From positions 1 through 64,000 of the forward strand of contig CAKZZD010000020.1 in assembly GCA_937886715.1 (NCBI GenBank): 64,000 nucleotides of DNA, given 5' to 3'. This document shows, piece after piece, positions 33,187 to 42,427 of this stretch. The translations under genes and the position numbers were made by a program. The stretch is from an uncultured Bacteroidales bacterium. GTDB lineage: Bacteria > Bacteroidota > Bacteroidia > Bacteroidales > P3. A model generated the notes under the pieces. The model saw nothing but the letters and a program-made list of their open reading frames with translations, searched no databases and was not told where the DNA came from. How positions within the stretch are numbered: position 1 is the stretch's first letter; the number at the start of each line of letters is the position of its first letter.

Positions 33187-34254
33187 ATGAAAAAAGCCCT
33201 TATCACTGGCATCACAGGCCAAGACGGCAGCTATCTGGCCGAATTTCTCATCGAAAAAGGCTACGAGGTGCACGGCATCCTGCGTCGCAGCAGTTCGTTC
33301 AACACTGGGCGCATCGAGCACCTGTACCTCGACGAATGGGTGCGCGACATGCACCAGAAGCGCCTGGTGGAGCTGCATTGGGGTGACATGACCGATAGCA
33401 GCAGTCTCATCCGCATCATCAGCGAGGTGCGGCCCGACGAAATATACAACCTCGCAGCACAGAGCCACGTGAAGGTGAGCTTCGATGTGCCTGAATTCAC
33501 GGCCGACACCGATGCCAACGGAGTGCTGCGCCTGCTTGAGGCTGTGCGCATCACGGGCCTCTCCCAGACATGCCGCATCTACCAAGCTTCTACGTCCGAG
33601 CTCTACGGCAAGGTGCAGGAAGTGCCACAGAGCGAGACGACACCCTTCTATCCGCGTTCTCCCTATGGCGTGGCTAAGCTTTACGGCTACTGGATGATGA
33701 AGAACTACCGCGAAAGCTACAACATGTTCTGCTGCAATGGCATACTCTTCAATCATGAGAGCGAACGTCGCGGCGAGACTTTCGTCACACGAAAAATCAC
33801 GCTAGCCGCCGCCCGCATCTCACAAGGATTCCAGGACAAGCTCTACCTGGGCAACCTCAACGCTCTGCGCGACTGGGGCTACGCTAGGGACTATGTGGAG
33901 TGCATGTGGCTCATCCTCCAGCAGGAAAAACCCGACGACTACGTCATTGCCACAGGCCAGTACCACACGGTGCGTGAATTCTGCACCCTGGCCTTCAAGG
34001 AAGCAGGTATCGAGCTACGCTGGGAAGGCGAAGGCATCAACGAGAAAGGCATCGAGGCCCAAAGCGGCAAGATCCTCGTCGAGGTCGACCCCAAATATTT
34101 CCGCCCCGCCGAAGTCGACCAGCTCCTCGGCGACCCCTCAAAGGCCAAACGCCTCCTCGGCTGGGACCCGCAGAAGACAAGCTTCGAAGATCTCGTGAAG
34201 CTCATGGTGCAGCACGACATGAAAAAGGTCCGCCGCCTGCACCACACAGATTAA
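33187..34254 (+). CDS. gmd: GDP-mannose 4,6-dehydratase
   Basis: A 355-residue enzyme making GDP-4-keto-6-deoxymannose. NADP site TGITGQDGSYLAE (about residues 7-19), the RRSSSFNTGRIEHLY region, STSELYG and YGVAKLYGYW (YxxxK) motifs are all present and the length is standard. First step of GDP-L-fucose synthesis. The second enzyme, Fcl, is normally adjacent but here is split from it by a 473-bp inverted-repeat cassette. Confidence 0.97.
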   Translation: MKKALITGITGQDGSYLAEFLIEKGYEVHGILRRSSSFNTGRIEHLYLDEWVRDMHQKRLVELHWGDMTDSSSLIRIISEVRPDEIYNLAAQSHVKVSFDVPEFTADTDANGVLRLLEAVRITGLSQTCRIYQASTSELYGKVQEVPQSETTPFYPRSPYGVAKLYGYWMMKNYRESYNMFCCNGILFNHESERRGETFVTRKITLAAARISQGFQDKLYLGNLNALRDWGYARDYVECMWLILQQEKPDDYVIATGQYHTVREFCTLAFKEAGIELRWEGEGINEKGIEAQSGKILVEVDPKYFRPAEVDQLLGDPSKAKRLLGWDPQKTSFEDLVKLMVQHDMKKVRRLHHTD

Positions 34255-34256
34255 GG

Positions 34257-34729
34257 CACACAGAAACCACAGAAATCACAGAAAAACCGTCACCCCCACG
34301 ACACCAAATGAAATAACATACGAAATTAGGGGTGCGATATACGATGTGTATAAAGAACTTGGGCCTGGACTATTGGAAAGCGTATACGAGGAGGCATTGT
34401 GTTTCGAACTAGAACAACGCGGATTATTTATTGAACGACAAAAACAGGTGCCTGTCATATACAAGGGCTGCAGACTAAAAACAGATTTACGACTCGATAT
34501 TCTTGTTGAGGACAAAGTTATCGTCGAGTTGAAATCTGTAGAGGAAATGAAAAAAGTGTTCGCCAAACAACTTTTGACATACCTTCGCTTGATGGACAAA
34601 AGAATTGGGATTCTGGTGAATTTCAATACTGACGACATCTTGACATCAATCACTCGAATAGCCAATTGATTATTGCTCAACAAAATGATGCGTCAGCATA
34701 ATTTCTGTGATTTCCGTGATTTCTGTGTG
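34257..34729 (+). mobile_element. Putative mobile cassette: GxxExxY gene between 30-bp imperfect inverted repeats
   Basis: Left arm 34257-34286 and right arm 34700-34729 are complementary at 26 of 30 positions; both are made of CACAGAAATCACAGAA-type units. The left arm starts two bases after the gmd stop codon. The only gene inside encodes a PD-(D/E)XK-like GxxExxY protein. The cassette separates gmd from fcl, which normally sit together, supporting insertion. No target-site duplication was recognised. Confidence 0.6.
34346..34669 (+). CDS. GxxExxY family protein (PD-(D/E)XK nuclease-like)
   Basis: A 107-residue protein if read from GTG 34346. GPGLLESVYEEAL (about residues 6-18) is the name-giving motif and D51 with E61-L62-K63 forms a D-x(n)-ExK core like PD-(D/E)XK nucleases. 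The frame stays open upstream and encodes NEITYEIRGAIYDVYKE, the expected conserved N-terminus, starting at 34307; but the codon in the place of the usual ATG is CCA. The true start may be non-standard, or the start codon has decayed. Its base composition is AT-richer than the neighbours. No function is established. Confidence 0.75.
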   Translation: MYKELGPGLLESVYEEALCFELEQRGLFIERQKQVPVIYKGCRLKTDLRLDILVEDKVIVELKSVEEMKKVFAKQLLTYLRLMDKRIGILVNFNTDDILTSITRIAN

Positions 34730-34770
34730 ACAAAAAAATGTTTTAACTCCGTGAGAAACATCAGCAAGAA

Positions 34771-35700
34771 ATGAACAAAGACAGCAAGATATACGTAGCA
34801 GGGCATCGGGGAATGGTGGGCAGCGCCATTGTGCGGGAACTGCAACGCAAAGGATACAACAATATCATTACACGTACTCATGCTGAGCTGGATCTCACTC
34901 GCCAAGAGGCTGTAGAATCCTTTTTTGAAGCAGAGAAGCCCGAATATGTCTTCCTCGCTGCCGCCAAGGTAGGTGGCATCGCCGCCAACAGCGCAGCCTT
35001 GGCCGACTTCATGTACCAGAACATGATGCTGGAGATGAACGTCATCCATGCCGCCTGGCAGAATGGCGTCAAAAAGCTGGAGTTTCTCGGCAGCAGCTGC
35101 ATCTACCCCCGCATGGCGCCTCAGCCCATGAAGGAGGACTGCCTGCTGACCTCGGCGCTGGAACCCACCAACGAAGCCTACGCCCTGGCCAAGATCAGCG
35201 GATTGAAATACTGCGAATACCTCAATCGGCAATATGGCACCGATTACATCTCCGTCATGCCGACAAACCTATATGGCCCCAACGACAACTATCATCCCGA
35301 GCGCAGCCACGTGCTACCGGCCATGATCCGTCGTTTTCACGAGGCCAAGATGGCTGGTGCGGAGAGCGTCACCTGCTGGGGCGACGGCAGCGCGCTGCGG
35401 GAATTCCTCTACGTCGACGACCTCGCCGAGCTCTGCGTCTTCCTGATGAACAACTACAGCGGCGACGAGACCGTCAATGCCGGCACTGGCAAAGAGCTCA
35501 CCATCCGCGAACTGGCCGAGACTGTAGCCAAAGTGGTTGGCTATGAGGGCAAAATACTGTGGGATGCCAGCCGGCCCAACGGCACTCCACGCAAACTCCT
35601 CGACGTTAGCAAGGCCACCCGCCTCGGCTGGACCTATAAGACGGAGCTGGAAGAAGGCATCCGATTGGCCTACAACGACTACAAAAACACCATTATATAA
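34771..35700 (+). CDS. fcl: GDP-L-fucose synthase
   Basis: A 309-residue enzyme catalysing 3,5-epimerisation and reduction of the GMD product to GDP-L-fucose. The NADP site GHRGMVGSAIV (about residues 11-21), GSSCIYPRMAPQP and YALAKISGLKYCE (YxxxK) motifs are canonical. It provides the donor for the GT10 and GT23-like transferases downstream. Confidence 0.97.
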   Translation: MNKDSKIYVAGHRGMVGSAIVRELQRKGYNNIITRTHAELDLTRQEAVESFFEAEKPEYVFLAAAKVGGIAANSAALADFMYQNMMLEMNVIHAAWQNGVKKLEFLGSSCIYPRMAPQPMKEDCLLTSALEPTNEAYALAKISGLKYCEYLNRQYGTDYISVMPTNLYGPNDNYHPERSHVLPAMIRRFHEAKMAGAESVTCWGDGSALREFLYVDDLAELCVFLMNNYSGDETVNAGTGKELTIRELAETVAKVVGYEGKILWDASRPNGTPRKLLDVSKATRLGWTYKTELEEGIRLAYNDYKNTII

Positions 35701-35817
35701 TCGCTATCGGTTTTGCTCCCCTTTTGCTCATTTTTTGATCACCTTTTGCCTACTCCCTTCGTAATAATAAGACAACCTCGGTGATACACCGACACATATA
35801 GCCAACAGAAAAGCAAC

Positions 35818-37089
35818 ATGCCAACTGCCATAGAATTCAACAATATCAGCAAAATATACCGGCTCGGACTGGTGTCCACCGGCACGCTGAGCCATGATCT
35901 GAAACGCTGGTGGACGATGAATATCCGCCATCAGGAAGACCCCTACCTCACCATCGGCGAGACCAACGACCGCAGCACCAAAGGCGACAGCGACTACGTG
36001 TGGGCGCTGAAAGACATCGACTTCAAGGTAGAACAGGGCGACGTGGTGGGCATCATCGGCAAAAACGGCGCCGGCAAAAGCACCCTGCTGAAAATCCTCT
36101 CTAGGGTCACCGCCCCCACCACCGGCACCATCCGCGCCCGCGGCCGCATCGGCTCGCTGCTCGAAGTGGGCACAGGTTTCCACCCCGAGATGACAGGGCG
36201 CGAGAATATCTACATGAATGGTGCCATCCTCGGCATGACCAAACAGGAAATCACGCGCAAATTGGACGAGATTGTCGACTTCAGCGGCTGCGAACGCTAT
36301 ATCGACACCCCTGTGAAGCGCTACAGCAGCGGCATGATGGTGCGCCTCGGCTTCGCCGTCGCCGCCCACCTCGACCCCGAGATCCTCGTCGTCGACGAAG
36401 TCCTCGCCGTCGGCGATGCCGAATTCCAGAAGAAAGCCATCGGCAAGATGCAAGATGTCAGCCGCGGTGAAGGCCGCACGGTGCTGTTCGTGAGTCACAA
36501 TATGGCTAGCGTCCAGACACTCTGCGCCAGAGGAATTTTATTGGCAAATGGTACTATAAAGAAAATAGGCACTATTGGTGAAGTAATATCAGAATATCTA
36601 TCTACTAACGCATATATTTCATACGATGATATTATGGATAGGTTTAAAGGGAAACAGCTCCCACAAGCCTATTTTACCAAAATTGATTTTACTGATGTAG
36701 AGGGAAACGTGTGCAAGGCCGCAATATCAGGAGAAACTCTGAATATTGTAATTAGATACATTTCCAATCTCAGACGGCCATTTCACATAAATATAGGCAT
36801 TTACAATCAGGCAGGAGAAAAAATATTACATTTAAGTTCAGAGTATTGTTTGGCAGAAATAGACTTCCAACAACAAGAAGGTACATTTGTATTTACCTAC
36901 AAAAAACTACCTCTACCCAAGGGAGAATACATTATTAACTTCACACTATGGTCTGGATACGAACGAATAGACTGGGTTAGAGATTGCGTAAAACTAAATG
37001 TGACTGAAGGGGACTTTTATGGCAATGGTAAATTACCTGATTCTAAAGAAAATAAAGTTTTAACAGAATATCTATGTCAACAAGTATAG
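35818..37089 (+). CDS. wzt: Polysaccharide ABC transporter ATPase with C-terminal glycan-binding domain (Wzt type)
   Basis: A 423-residue protein. Residues 1-245 are an ABC ATPase: Walker A GKNGAGKST (about 81), signature RYSSGMMVR (about 163-171), Walker B ILVVDEVLAVGD. Residues of about 270-420 form a Wzt_C beta-sandwich domain that in homologs recognises the end of the glycan to be exported. The DNA changes sharply from GC-rich to AT-rich at about 36525, near the domain boundary, and the AT-rich text continues into the next gene. The gene therefore looks chimeric. It overlaps the next gene by 16 bp. Confidence 0.93.
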   Translation: MPTAIEFNNISKIYRLGLVSTGTLSHDLKRWWTMNIRHQEDPYLTIGETNDRSTKGDSDYVWALKDIDFKVEQGDVVGIIGKNGAGKSTLLKILSRVTAPTTGTIRARGRIGSLLEVGTGFHPEMTGRENIYMNGAILGMTKQEITRKLDEIVDFSGCERYIDTPVKRYSSGMMVRLGFAVAAHLDPEILVVDEVLAVGDAEFQKKAIGKMQDVSRGEGRTVLFVSHNMASVQTLCARGILLANGTIKKIGTIGEVISEYLSTNAYISYDDIMDRFKGKQLPQAYFTKIDFTDVEGNVCKAAISGETLNIVIRYISNLRRPFHINIGIYNQAGEKILHLSSEYCLAEIDFQQQEGTFVFTYKKLPLPKGEYIINFTLWSGYERIDWVRDCVKLNVTEGDFYGNGKLPDSKENKVLTEYLCQQV

Positions 37090-39509
37090 CTAAAGGGAAA
37101 ACAGTTTACGACGTGGTACATGAAAACCTTTGTATTTCATGTGGCGCGTGTAAACCAATTTGCCCTCAAAGTGCCATACAATACAAATTTGAAAGAGGAC
37201 TATTTCTTCCCACTATCAACAAAGCTAAATGCATTGCTTGTGAGAGGTGCTTGAAAATATGCCCAAGCCATCAGATTGATGTGGGTGCCTTATATGGGAA
37301 TACCGATTTTCTTAACAATGACCAAAAATGTTTTACAGCTTTTTCTAATGACAGAATAATACGACGCTCAGGAACTAGCGGAGGCGTAGTATCCACCATT
37401 ATACTCCGATTGCTTGAAAACAAGGTTTACGAGAAAGCCTACGTTTTAAAGTATGAATCTTTTTCAGACAAACTACAGGCCAAGCTTACTCCAGTCACGA
37501 CGAAAGGTGAAATATTGGGCGCAGCCAAATCCAAATACATACCTGCATCTGTCGAAAATGTTATTAACGACATTAGAAACAAACGCATTGGGAAAGCCAT
37601 TATTGTTGCAACACCCTGCCAAACAATACCCATTCTCCATGCGATGAAACAATACTCCATATCAGAAGAAGACATATTGATCATTGGCTTATTCTGCGAC
37701 AAAACACTCAACTACAACGTCTATTCATTTTACAGGAAATTGTATGGCAAATACTCGGAGCTTCATTTTAGAGATAAAGAAGCTAATGGTTGGCCTAGCG
37801 ACAGTCTACTGGTTTATGGTAACAAAAAGAGAAGAATAGTAAGTAGAGATATCCGAATATCATTAAAGTCATATTTTCAACCGAATCGGTGCCGTTACTG
37901 TTTTGACAAACTCAACCAACTCGCAGATATCAGTTGCGGGGATTGCTATATAGAAAGCGAATGTTCTGCAGAAGGATCCTCAAGTATCATAGTTCGTAGC
38001 AAAAAGGGCCAAGATGCATTGGATTGTTGTAAACAGGACTTAACATTAAAACTTTCTGATATTTCAGACATAAAAGAATCGCAAAGAACCGATCTGAAAT
38101 TAACATCAGTTATACGGAACACCCTTAATGGAGTATTCTATAATTTTCCGGCACTCAGTTATAGTGACAGCGATAAGATTCATTGTTACGAAAAAAAAGA
38201 TTTGAAAGATATGGAACTTGGAGGCAAACTTTTTTCTCATGGTGGTTATTCCAAAATCAAAAAAAATATCATTGTGAAAAAATCACATAATAACCTCTAT
38301 TTCAAAAGGATAAAGAAAGTAATCAACTTCTTCAAGCACGCCATTTATAATCCAAGCCGAAAATACAACATACTGATTGACCATATTGGTTTTAACAATA
38401 GAGGTGCTCAACTCATGCTGATGTCTATAGTCGAGCAGATCAAACTTTATATTCCAAAAGCACAGATTGTCGTACCAGAATATGTATACTACGAAGGAAT
38501 CTCATATTGTCATCAACACCATATAGTCCCTCTTCAATATGGCAAAAGTCGAATCAAAACGATTCGAAATAAATATGCTTACCAAAATATACTTAACAAA
38601 CACACTTATGTTGTCCCTTCCGACATCAATTTGATTCTGGACGCAGGCGGATTTCAGTTCGGAGATACTTGGGTACATGGTGAAAGCGATATTCACCATT
38701 GGACTAATTACTATAAACAGTTCACCAAGCCCGAACTGAAGGTTTATTTCCTTCCTCAGGCTTATGGGCCCTTTGACAACAACATTTCAAAAAAAATCAT
38801 CTCAATCGCTCACAATGTAGCAACTCGTATGTACTCAAGGGACAATGTGTCCTATGTTCATTTAATGAAAACCTTCCCTGACAGTCAGAAAATTTTTAAA
38901 GCTCCTGATTTTACCATTCTCTTGAAGCCCACAGAATCACCTGTTGTGATACTGAGTCCTCAAAAGTATATTATAATCATCGCCAACAGTCGAATGATTG
39001 ACCATTCAGACAGTTCGATTTCCTCTTCATACATTCCATTTTTAGTCCAGATTACCCAAATGCTCATCAATAATGGCGAGAATGTTCTGTTCCTAAACCA
39101 TGAAGGTATTGATGATGAATTATTGTTACAAGAAGTCGACAGACAATTGTCTGTCGAAATCCCTATTATCACCCGGATTTCTGCCATAGACACAAAAAGC
39201 ATTATTGGGAAAGCCAAACTGCTAATTAGCTCAAGATTTCATGGGGTTGTAAGCGGCCTTACTCAAAATGTCCCAACATTATGCGCATCATGGAGTCATA
39301 AATATATTGAGTTACTCAAAGAACATCAATGCGCCGATAGTTTATTGGACACCACTAACATCGAAAGCAGTAAGGTTATAATCAACGATGCGTTATTGAA
39401 TCCCCAAAAATACACAAGCAAATTTGGGTGCAATCAACAAATCTCAACAAGTGCAGTTCAGATGTGGAAAGATATTTTTAAACAAGTATGTAACACACTT
39501 GATTATTAA
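37074..39509 (+). CDS. F420H2-dehydrogenase beta-like/polysaccharide pyruvyl transferase fusion
   Basis: An 811-residue fusion. Residues 15-65 hold two 4Fe-4S motifs (C20, C23, C26, C30 and C53, C56, C59, C63). Residues of about 95-370 match the coenzyme F420 hydrogenase/dehydrogenase beta family (SGGVVS, TPCQTIP, RYCFDKLNQLADISCGDCY). Residues of about 430-790 match polysaccharide pyruvyl transferases (NNRGAQLMLMS, LDAGGFQFGD, LPQAYGPF, SSRFHGVVSGL). The two parts are often separate neighbouring genes in capsule loci; here they are one protein. It likely adds a pyruvate ketal to a sugar; the redox half's role is unknown. AT-rich, unlike the flanks. Confidence 0.88.
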   Translation: MSTSIAKGKTVYDVVHENLCISCGACKPICPQSAIQYKFERGLFLPTINKAKCIACERCLKICPSHQIDVGALYGNTDFLNNDQKCFTAFSNDRIIRRSGTSGGVVSTIILRLLENKVYEKAYVLKYESFSDKLQAKLTPVTTKGEILGAAKSKYIPASVENVINDIRNKRIGKAIIVATPCQTIPILHAMKQYSISEEDILIIGLFCDKTLNYNVYSFYRKLYGKYSELHFRDKEANGWPSDSLLVYGNKKRRIVSRDIRISLKSYFQPNRCRYCFDKLNQLADISCGDCYIESECSAEGSSSIIVRSKKGQDALDCCKQDLTLKLSDISDIKESQRTDLKLTSVIRNTLNGVFYNFPALSYSDSDKIHCYEKKDLKDMELGGKLFSHGGYSKIKKNIIVKKSHNNLYFKRIKKVINFFKHAIYNPSRKYNILIDHIGFNNRGAQLMLMSIVEQIKLYIPKAQIVVPEYVYYEGISYCHQHHIVPLQYGKSRIKTIRNKYAYQNILNKHTYVVPSDINLILDAGGFQFGDTWVHGESDIHHWTNYYKQFTKPELKVYFLPQAYGPFDNNISKKIISIAHNVATRMYSRDNVSYVHLMKTFPDSQKIFKAPDFTILLKPTESPVVILSPQKYIIIIANSRMIDHSDSSISSSYIPFLVQITQMLINNGENVLFLNHEGIDDELLLQEVDRQLSVEIPIITRISAIDTKSIIGKAKLLISSRFHGVVSGLTQNVPTLCASWSHKYIELLKEHQCADSLLDTTNIESSKVIINDALLNPQKYTSKFGCNQQISTSAVQMWKDIFKQVCNTLDY

Positions 39510-39563
39510 CAATCACCGTTGGTAAGCGAAAACATGTAATTCAGATACAACTTAGAATTGATC

Positions 39564-40445
39564 ATGGGAAACAGACCTCTCTTCTCATTACTAATAGCCA
39601 ACTACAACAACGGCTGCTATCTACAGCAGGCCATTGATAGCGTGATGGCTCAGACCTACGACAATTGGGAGATTATCTTAGTGGACGACGGTTCAACAGA
39701 CAATTCTGCCGAAATATACAAAAAATACGAATCCGATCCCCGTTTTCATATCTACTTCAACGATAAGAATCATGGCTGCGGATACACCAAACGCCGCTGC
39801 GCAGAACTGGCCAATGGAGAAATATGCGGATTCCTTGACCCAGACGACGAGTTATTGCCAGATGCGCTAATGCTTCATATCAACGAACACCTGAAAAACA
39901 GAGACTGCGCAATTGTGTATTCCCGTTGCAACTATTGCAATGACGCAGGTGAAATCATCGGAATTAGCCAGCTCCCTCCCTTTAAGGAAGGCGAAACTTT
40001 TTTTGACTATCGCTGGTATGGTACCATGAACTTTGCTTCATACAAGAAAAAAAAGTATGATAAGACTGAGGGCATCTCTGCCACACTAAAAGCTGGTGTT
40101 GACCAAGACCTTTATTTTAAGGTTGAAGAGACTGGGGAGATTGTCGCTCTAGACAAAATCACTTATCGCTATTACAAAAGACATACAGATATGGCAATCA
40201 CATCAGTCGCCAATCAAGCTGATCTTTGGTATTGGAATCTTGTAGCAAGAAGGGAAACCTGCAAACGTAGGAACATAGACGAACACAAGATTCTCCGCGA
40301 TGATTTCGAATTTATACACAACTTTCTGATCAAAGAAGAATGCGTTAAAACAGAGATGAGAATCAGAAATTCACTTCCTTACAGAATTGGTAAGATTTTT
40401 TTAACTCCTTTTTATCTCATCCGTAATTTCTTCCAACAAAAATAA
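39564..40445 (+). CDS. Family 2 glycosyltransferase
   Basis: A 293-residue GT-A enzyme: FSLLIANYNNGCYLQQAIDSV at the start, VDDGSTDNS (about 40), and GFLDPDDELLPDAL carrying the metal-binding DPDD (about 92-95). No membrane helix apart from a hydrophobic C-terminal stretch (IFLTPFYLIRNFF). The ATG at 39564 is used; a TTG two codons earlier is the only alternative. Donor and acceptor unknown. Part of the AT-rich block. Confidence 0.9.
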   Translation: MGNRPLFSLLIANYNNGCYLQQAIDSVMAQTYDNWEIILVDDGSTDNSAEIYKKYESDPRFHIYFNDKNHGCGYTKRRCAELANGEICGFLDPDDELLPDALMLHINEHLKNRDCAIVYSRCNYCNDAGEIIGISQLPPFKEGETFFDYRWYGTMNFASYKKKKYDKTEGISATLKAGVDQDLYFKVEETGEIVALDKITYRYYKRHTDMAITSVANQADLWYWNLVARRETCKRRNIDEHKILRDDFEFIHNFLIKEECVKTEMRIRNSLPYRIGKIFLTPFYLIRNFFQQK

Positions 40446-40453
40446 TCAAGACT

Positions 40454-41551
40454 ATGGGGAAACCAATAGTATTAGCATACTACCTCCCACAGTTCCACCC
40501 CATACCGGAAAATGATCTTTGGTGGGGCAAAGGATTTACCGAATGGACCAACGTCGGCAAGGCCATGCCTCTCTTTCAAGGTCACTACCAGCCAAAGGTG
40601 CCAGCCGACTTAGGCTACTACGACCTCCGTGTTCCAGAGACACGCATCGAACAAGCCCGCTTGGCAGCACAGTATGGCATCCACGGCTTCTGCTACTGGC
40701 ATTACTGGTTCGGCAACAACAAGCAGCTTTTGGAACGCCCTTTCAATGAAGTTGTTTCCTCCGGCGAACCCGATTTCCCGTTTTGCTTGGCTTGGGCAAA
40801 TGAGTCTTGGAAAGGATTTGACCATGGACTGAGAAACCGCAAAGTTCTCATCGAACAAACCTACGGTGGAGAAAAAGACTACACAGAACATTTCTATTCC
40901 GTCCTGCCGGCGTTCCTTGACAAACGGTATATCAAACGGAACGGATGCCCTCTTTTCACAATATACTTCCCTCAAAACATCCCCGACTGCAAAGCATTTG
41001 TCGACCTTTGGCAAACCCTTGCCCAAAAGAATGGTCTGCCCGGAATATTCTTCATCGGGCTCTCCCTACACACCGACGAACAAACTCTTGCCTCCATGCA
41101 ACAGCTTGGAATGAATGCAATCTCAACCATCCGGCTGGAAGACTTCTACGGCAATCTTAAACACAAGGTATCGCTGGGACAAAAGATACACAATAAACTG
41201 ACAGGAAACGTCTTGCCTCCAAGAGCACTCGAGTACAAAGACACCATGAAGTACTTCTACAACTCCTTGGATGCCACCCCGAGCATCTATCCTACCATTA
41301 TCTCCGGATGGGACCATAGTCCTCGCACAGGACGTGAAGGCCTCATCATGTACAACTACACCCCTGATTTGCTGAAAGAACACGCAACCCAGATACTGAG
41401 CCTCGTTCAGAACAGAAACGACGAGGATTCCTTTGTCTTTCTGAAATCTTGGAATGAATGGGCCGAGGGCAACTACATGGAACCCGACTTGAAATACGGG
41501 CATCAATTCCTACAGGCTCTGAAAGAAGCAATAGATAGTTTTAGCAAATGA
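40454..41551 (+). CDS. WbsX-like/GH99-like glycan enzyme
   Basis: A 365-residue protein of the WbsX family, related to glycoside hydrolase family 99. The hallmark start LAYYLPQFHPIPENDLWWGKGFTEW and later GFCYWHYWFGNNKQLLERP, WANESW and FVFLKSWNEWAEGNYMEPD are all present. Members occur in O-antigen and capsule loci and are usually called glycosyltransferases or endo-acting mannan enzymes; the reaction is not settled. The neighbouring GT2 starts within its last codons (4-bp overlap). Confidence 0.9.
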   Translation: MGKPIVLAYYLPQFHPIPENDLWWGKGFTEWTNVGKAMPLFQGHYQPKVPADLGYYDLRVPETRIEQARLAAQYGIHGFCYWHYWFGNNKQLLERPFNEVVSSGEPDFPFCLAWANESWKGFDHGLRNRKVLIEQTYGGEKDYTEHFYSVLPAFLDKRYIKRNGCPLFTIYFPQNIPDCKAFVDLWQTLAQKNGLPGIFFIGLSLHTDEQTLASMQQLGMNAISTIRLEDFYGNLKHKVSLGQKIHNKLTGNVLPPRALEYKDTMKYFYNSLDATPSIYPTIISGWDHSPRTGREGLIMYNYTPDLLKEHATQILSLVQNRNDEDSFVFLKSWNEWAEGNYMEPDLKYGHQFLQALKEAIDSFSK

Positions 41552-42417
41552 ACCCCATCGTCTCCATCGTCCTTCCCTGCTACAACGGCGCAGGCTTTCT
41601 TGCGCAATCCATCAACAGCGTCGTTGCTCAGACTTTCAACGACTGGGAACTCATCATTGTCAACGACTGCTCGACAGACAACTCGCTAGAGATCATGCAG
41701 CGCTACGCCAATGAGGATATCCGCATTCGCATTGTCAACAACGAACATAACCTCAAACTACCTGGAGCATTGAATAGAGGCTTCCAAGAAGCCAAAGGCA
41801 AATACCTCACATGGACATCGCACGATAACCGCATGGCATCCACCATGCTCGAAGAGTTCGTGTCCTACCTCAATGCCAACCCCGACAAGGGGCTCGTCAC
41901 CGCCTGCTATGCCGCCTTCAGCCTCGCGACGGGCGAACAGCTCTACGAAGTCCATCACCCAGACCCTCAGATACACCTCCCGCTCTACAACTGCGTCTGC
42001 TATGCCTTCATGTACCGCCGCGAGGTACTGGAAACCGTGGGCGACTACGACACCACCCTTTTCCTCGTCGAGGACTACGACTACTGGGTGCGCATCTGGC
42101 TCAAGTTCCCCATCGGCAAGATATACAAAGTGCTCTACTACACCGGCGTCGGCGACGATACGCTGACTCTCTCCCGCAAAAAGGATATAGCAAAGAAACT
42201 GGTGGAAATGCGCCTGCGCTATTTCGACAGCTTCAACGATGCCCTTGCTCTCCATCCGGATCTCCAAAGGAAACTATACAACAGCATCGCCGACAACCTT
42301 CAAGGCCTTCCACGTCTACGATTCACGCTCCAAAGAGGCCTTAAATACAGCGCCTCTTACTGGCTGTTCTATCGTCCAAAGAAGACTCTAAAGAAACTAA
42401 AACATAAACTCAAATAG
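41548..42417 (+). CDS. Family 2 glycosyltransferase
   Basis: A 289-residue GT-A protein: IVSIVLPCYNGAGFLAQSINSV, VNDCSTDNS (about 40) and YLTWTSHDNRM (about 90), where SHDN stands at the position of the usual DxD, then FLVEDYDYWVRIW with the expected catalytic ED. Ends in a basic tail. Specificity unknown. Ten bases after its stop the second inverted-repeat cassette begins. Confidence 0.88.
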   Translation: MNPIVSIVLPCYNGAGFLAQSINSVVAQTFNDWELIIVNDCSTDNSLEIMQRYANEDIRIRIVNNEHNLKLPGALNRGFQEAKGKYLTWTSHDNRMASTMLEEFVSYLNANPDKGLVTACYAAFSLATGEQLYEVHHPDPQIHLPLYNCVCYAFMYRREVLETVGDYDTTLFLVEDYDYWVRIWLKFPIGKIYKVLYYTGVGDDTLTLSRKKDIAKKLVEMRLRYFDSFNDALALHPDLQRKLYNSIADNLQGLPRLRFTLQRGLKYSASYWLFYRPKKTLKKLKHKLK

Positions 42418-42427
42418 ACATTCTTTT

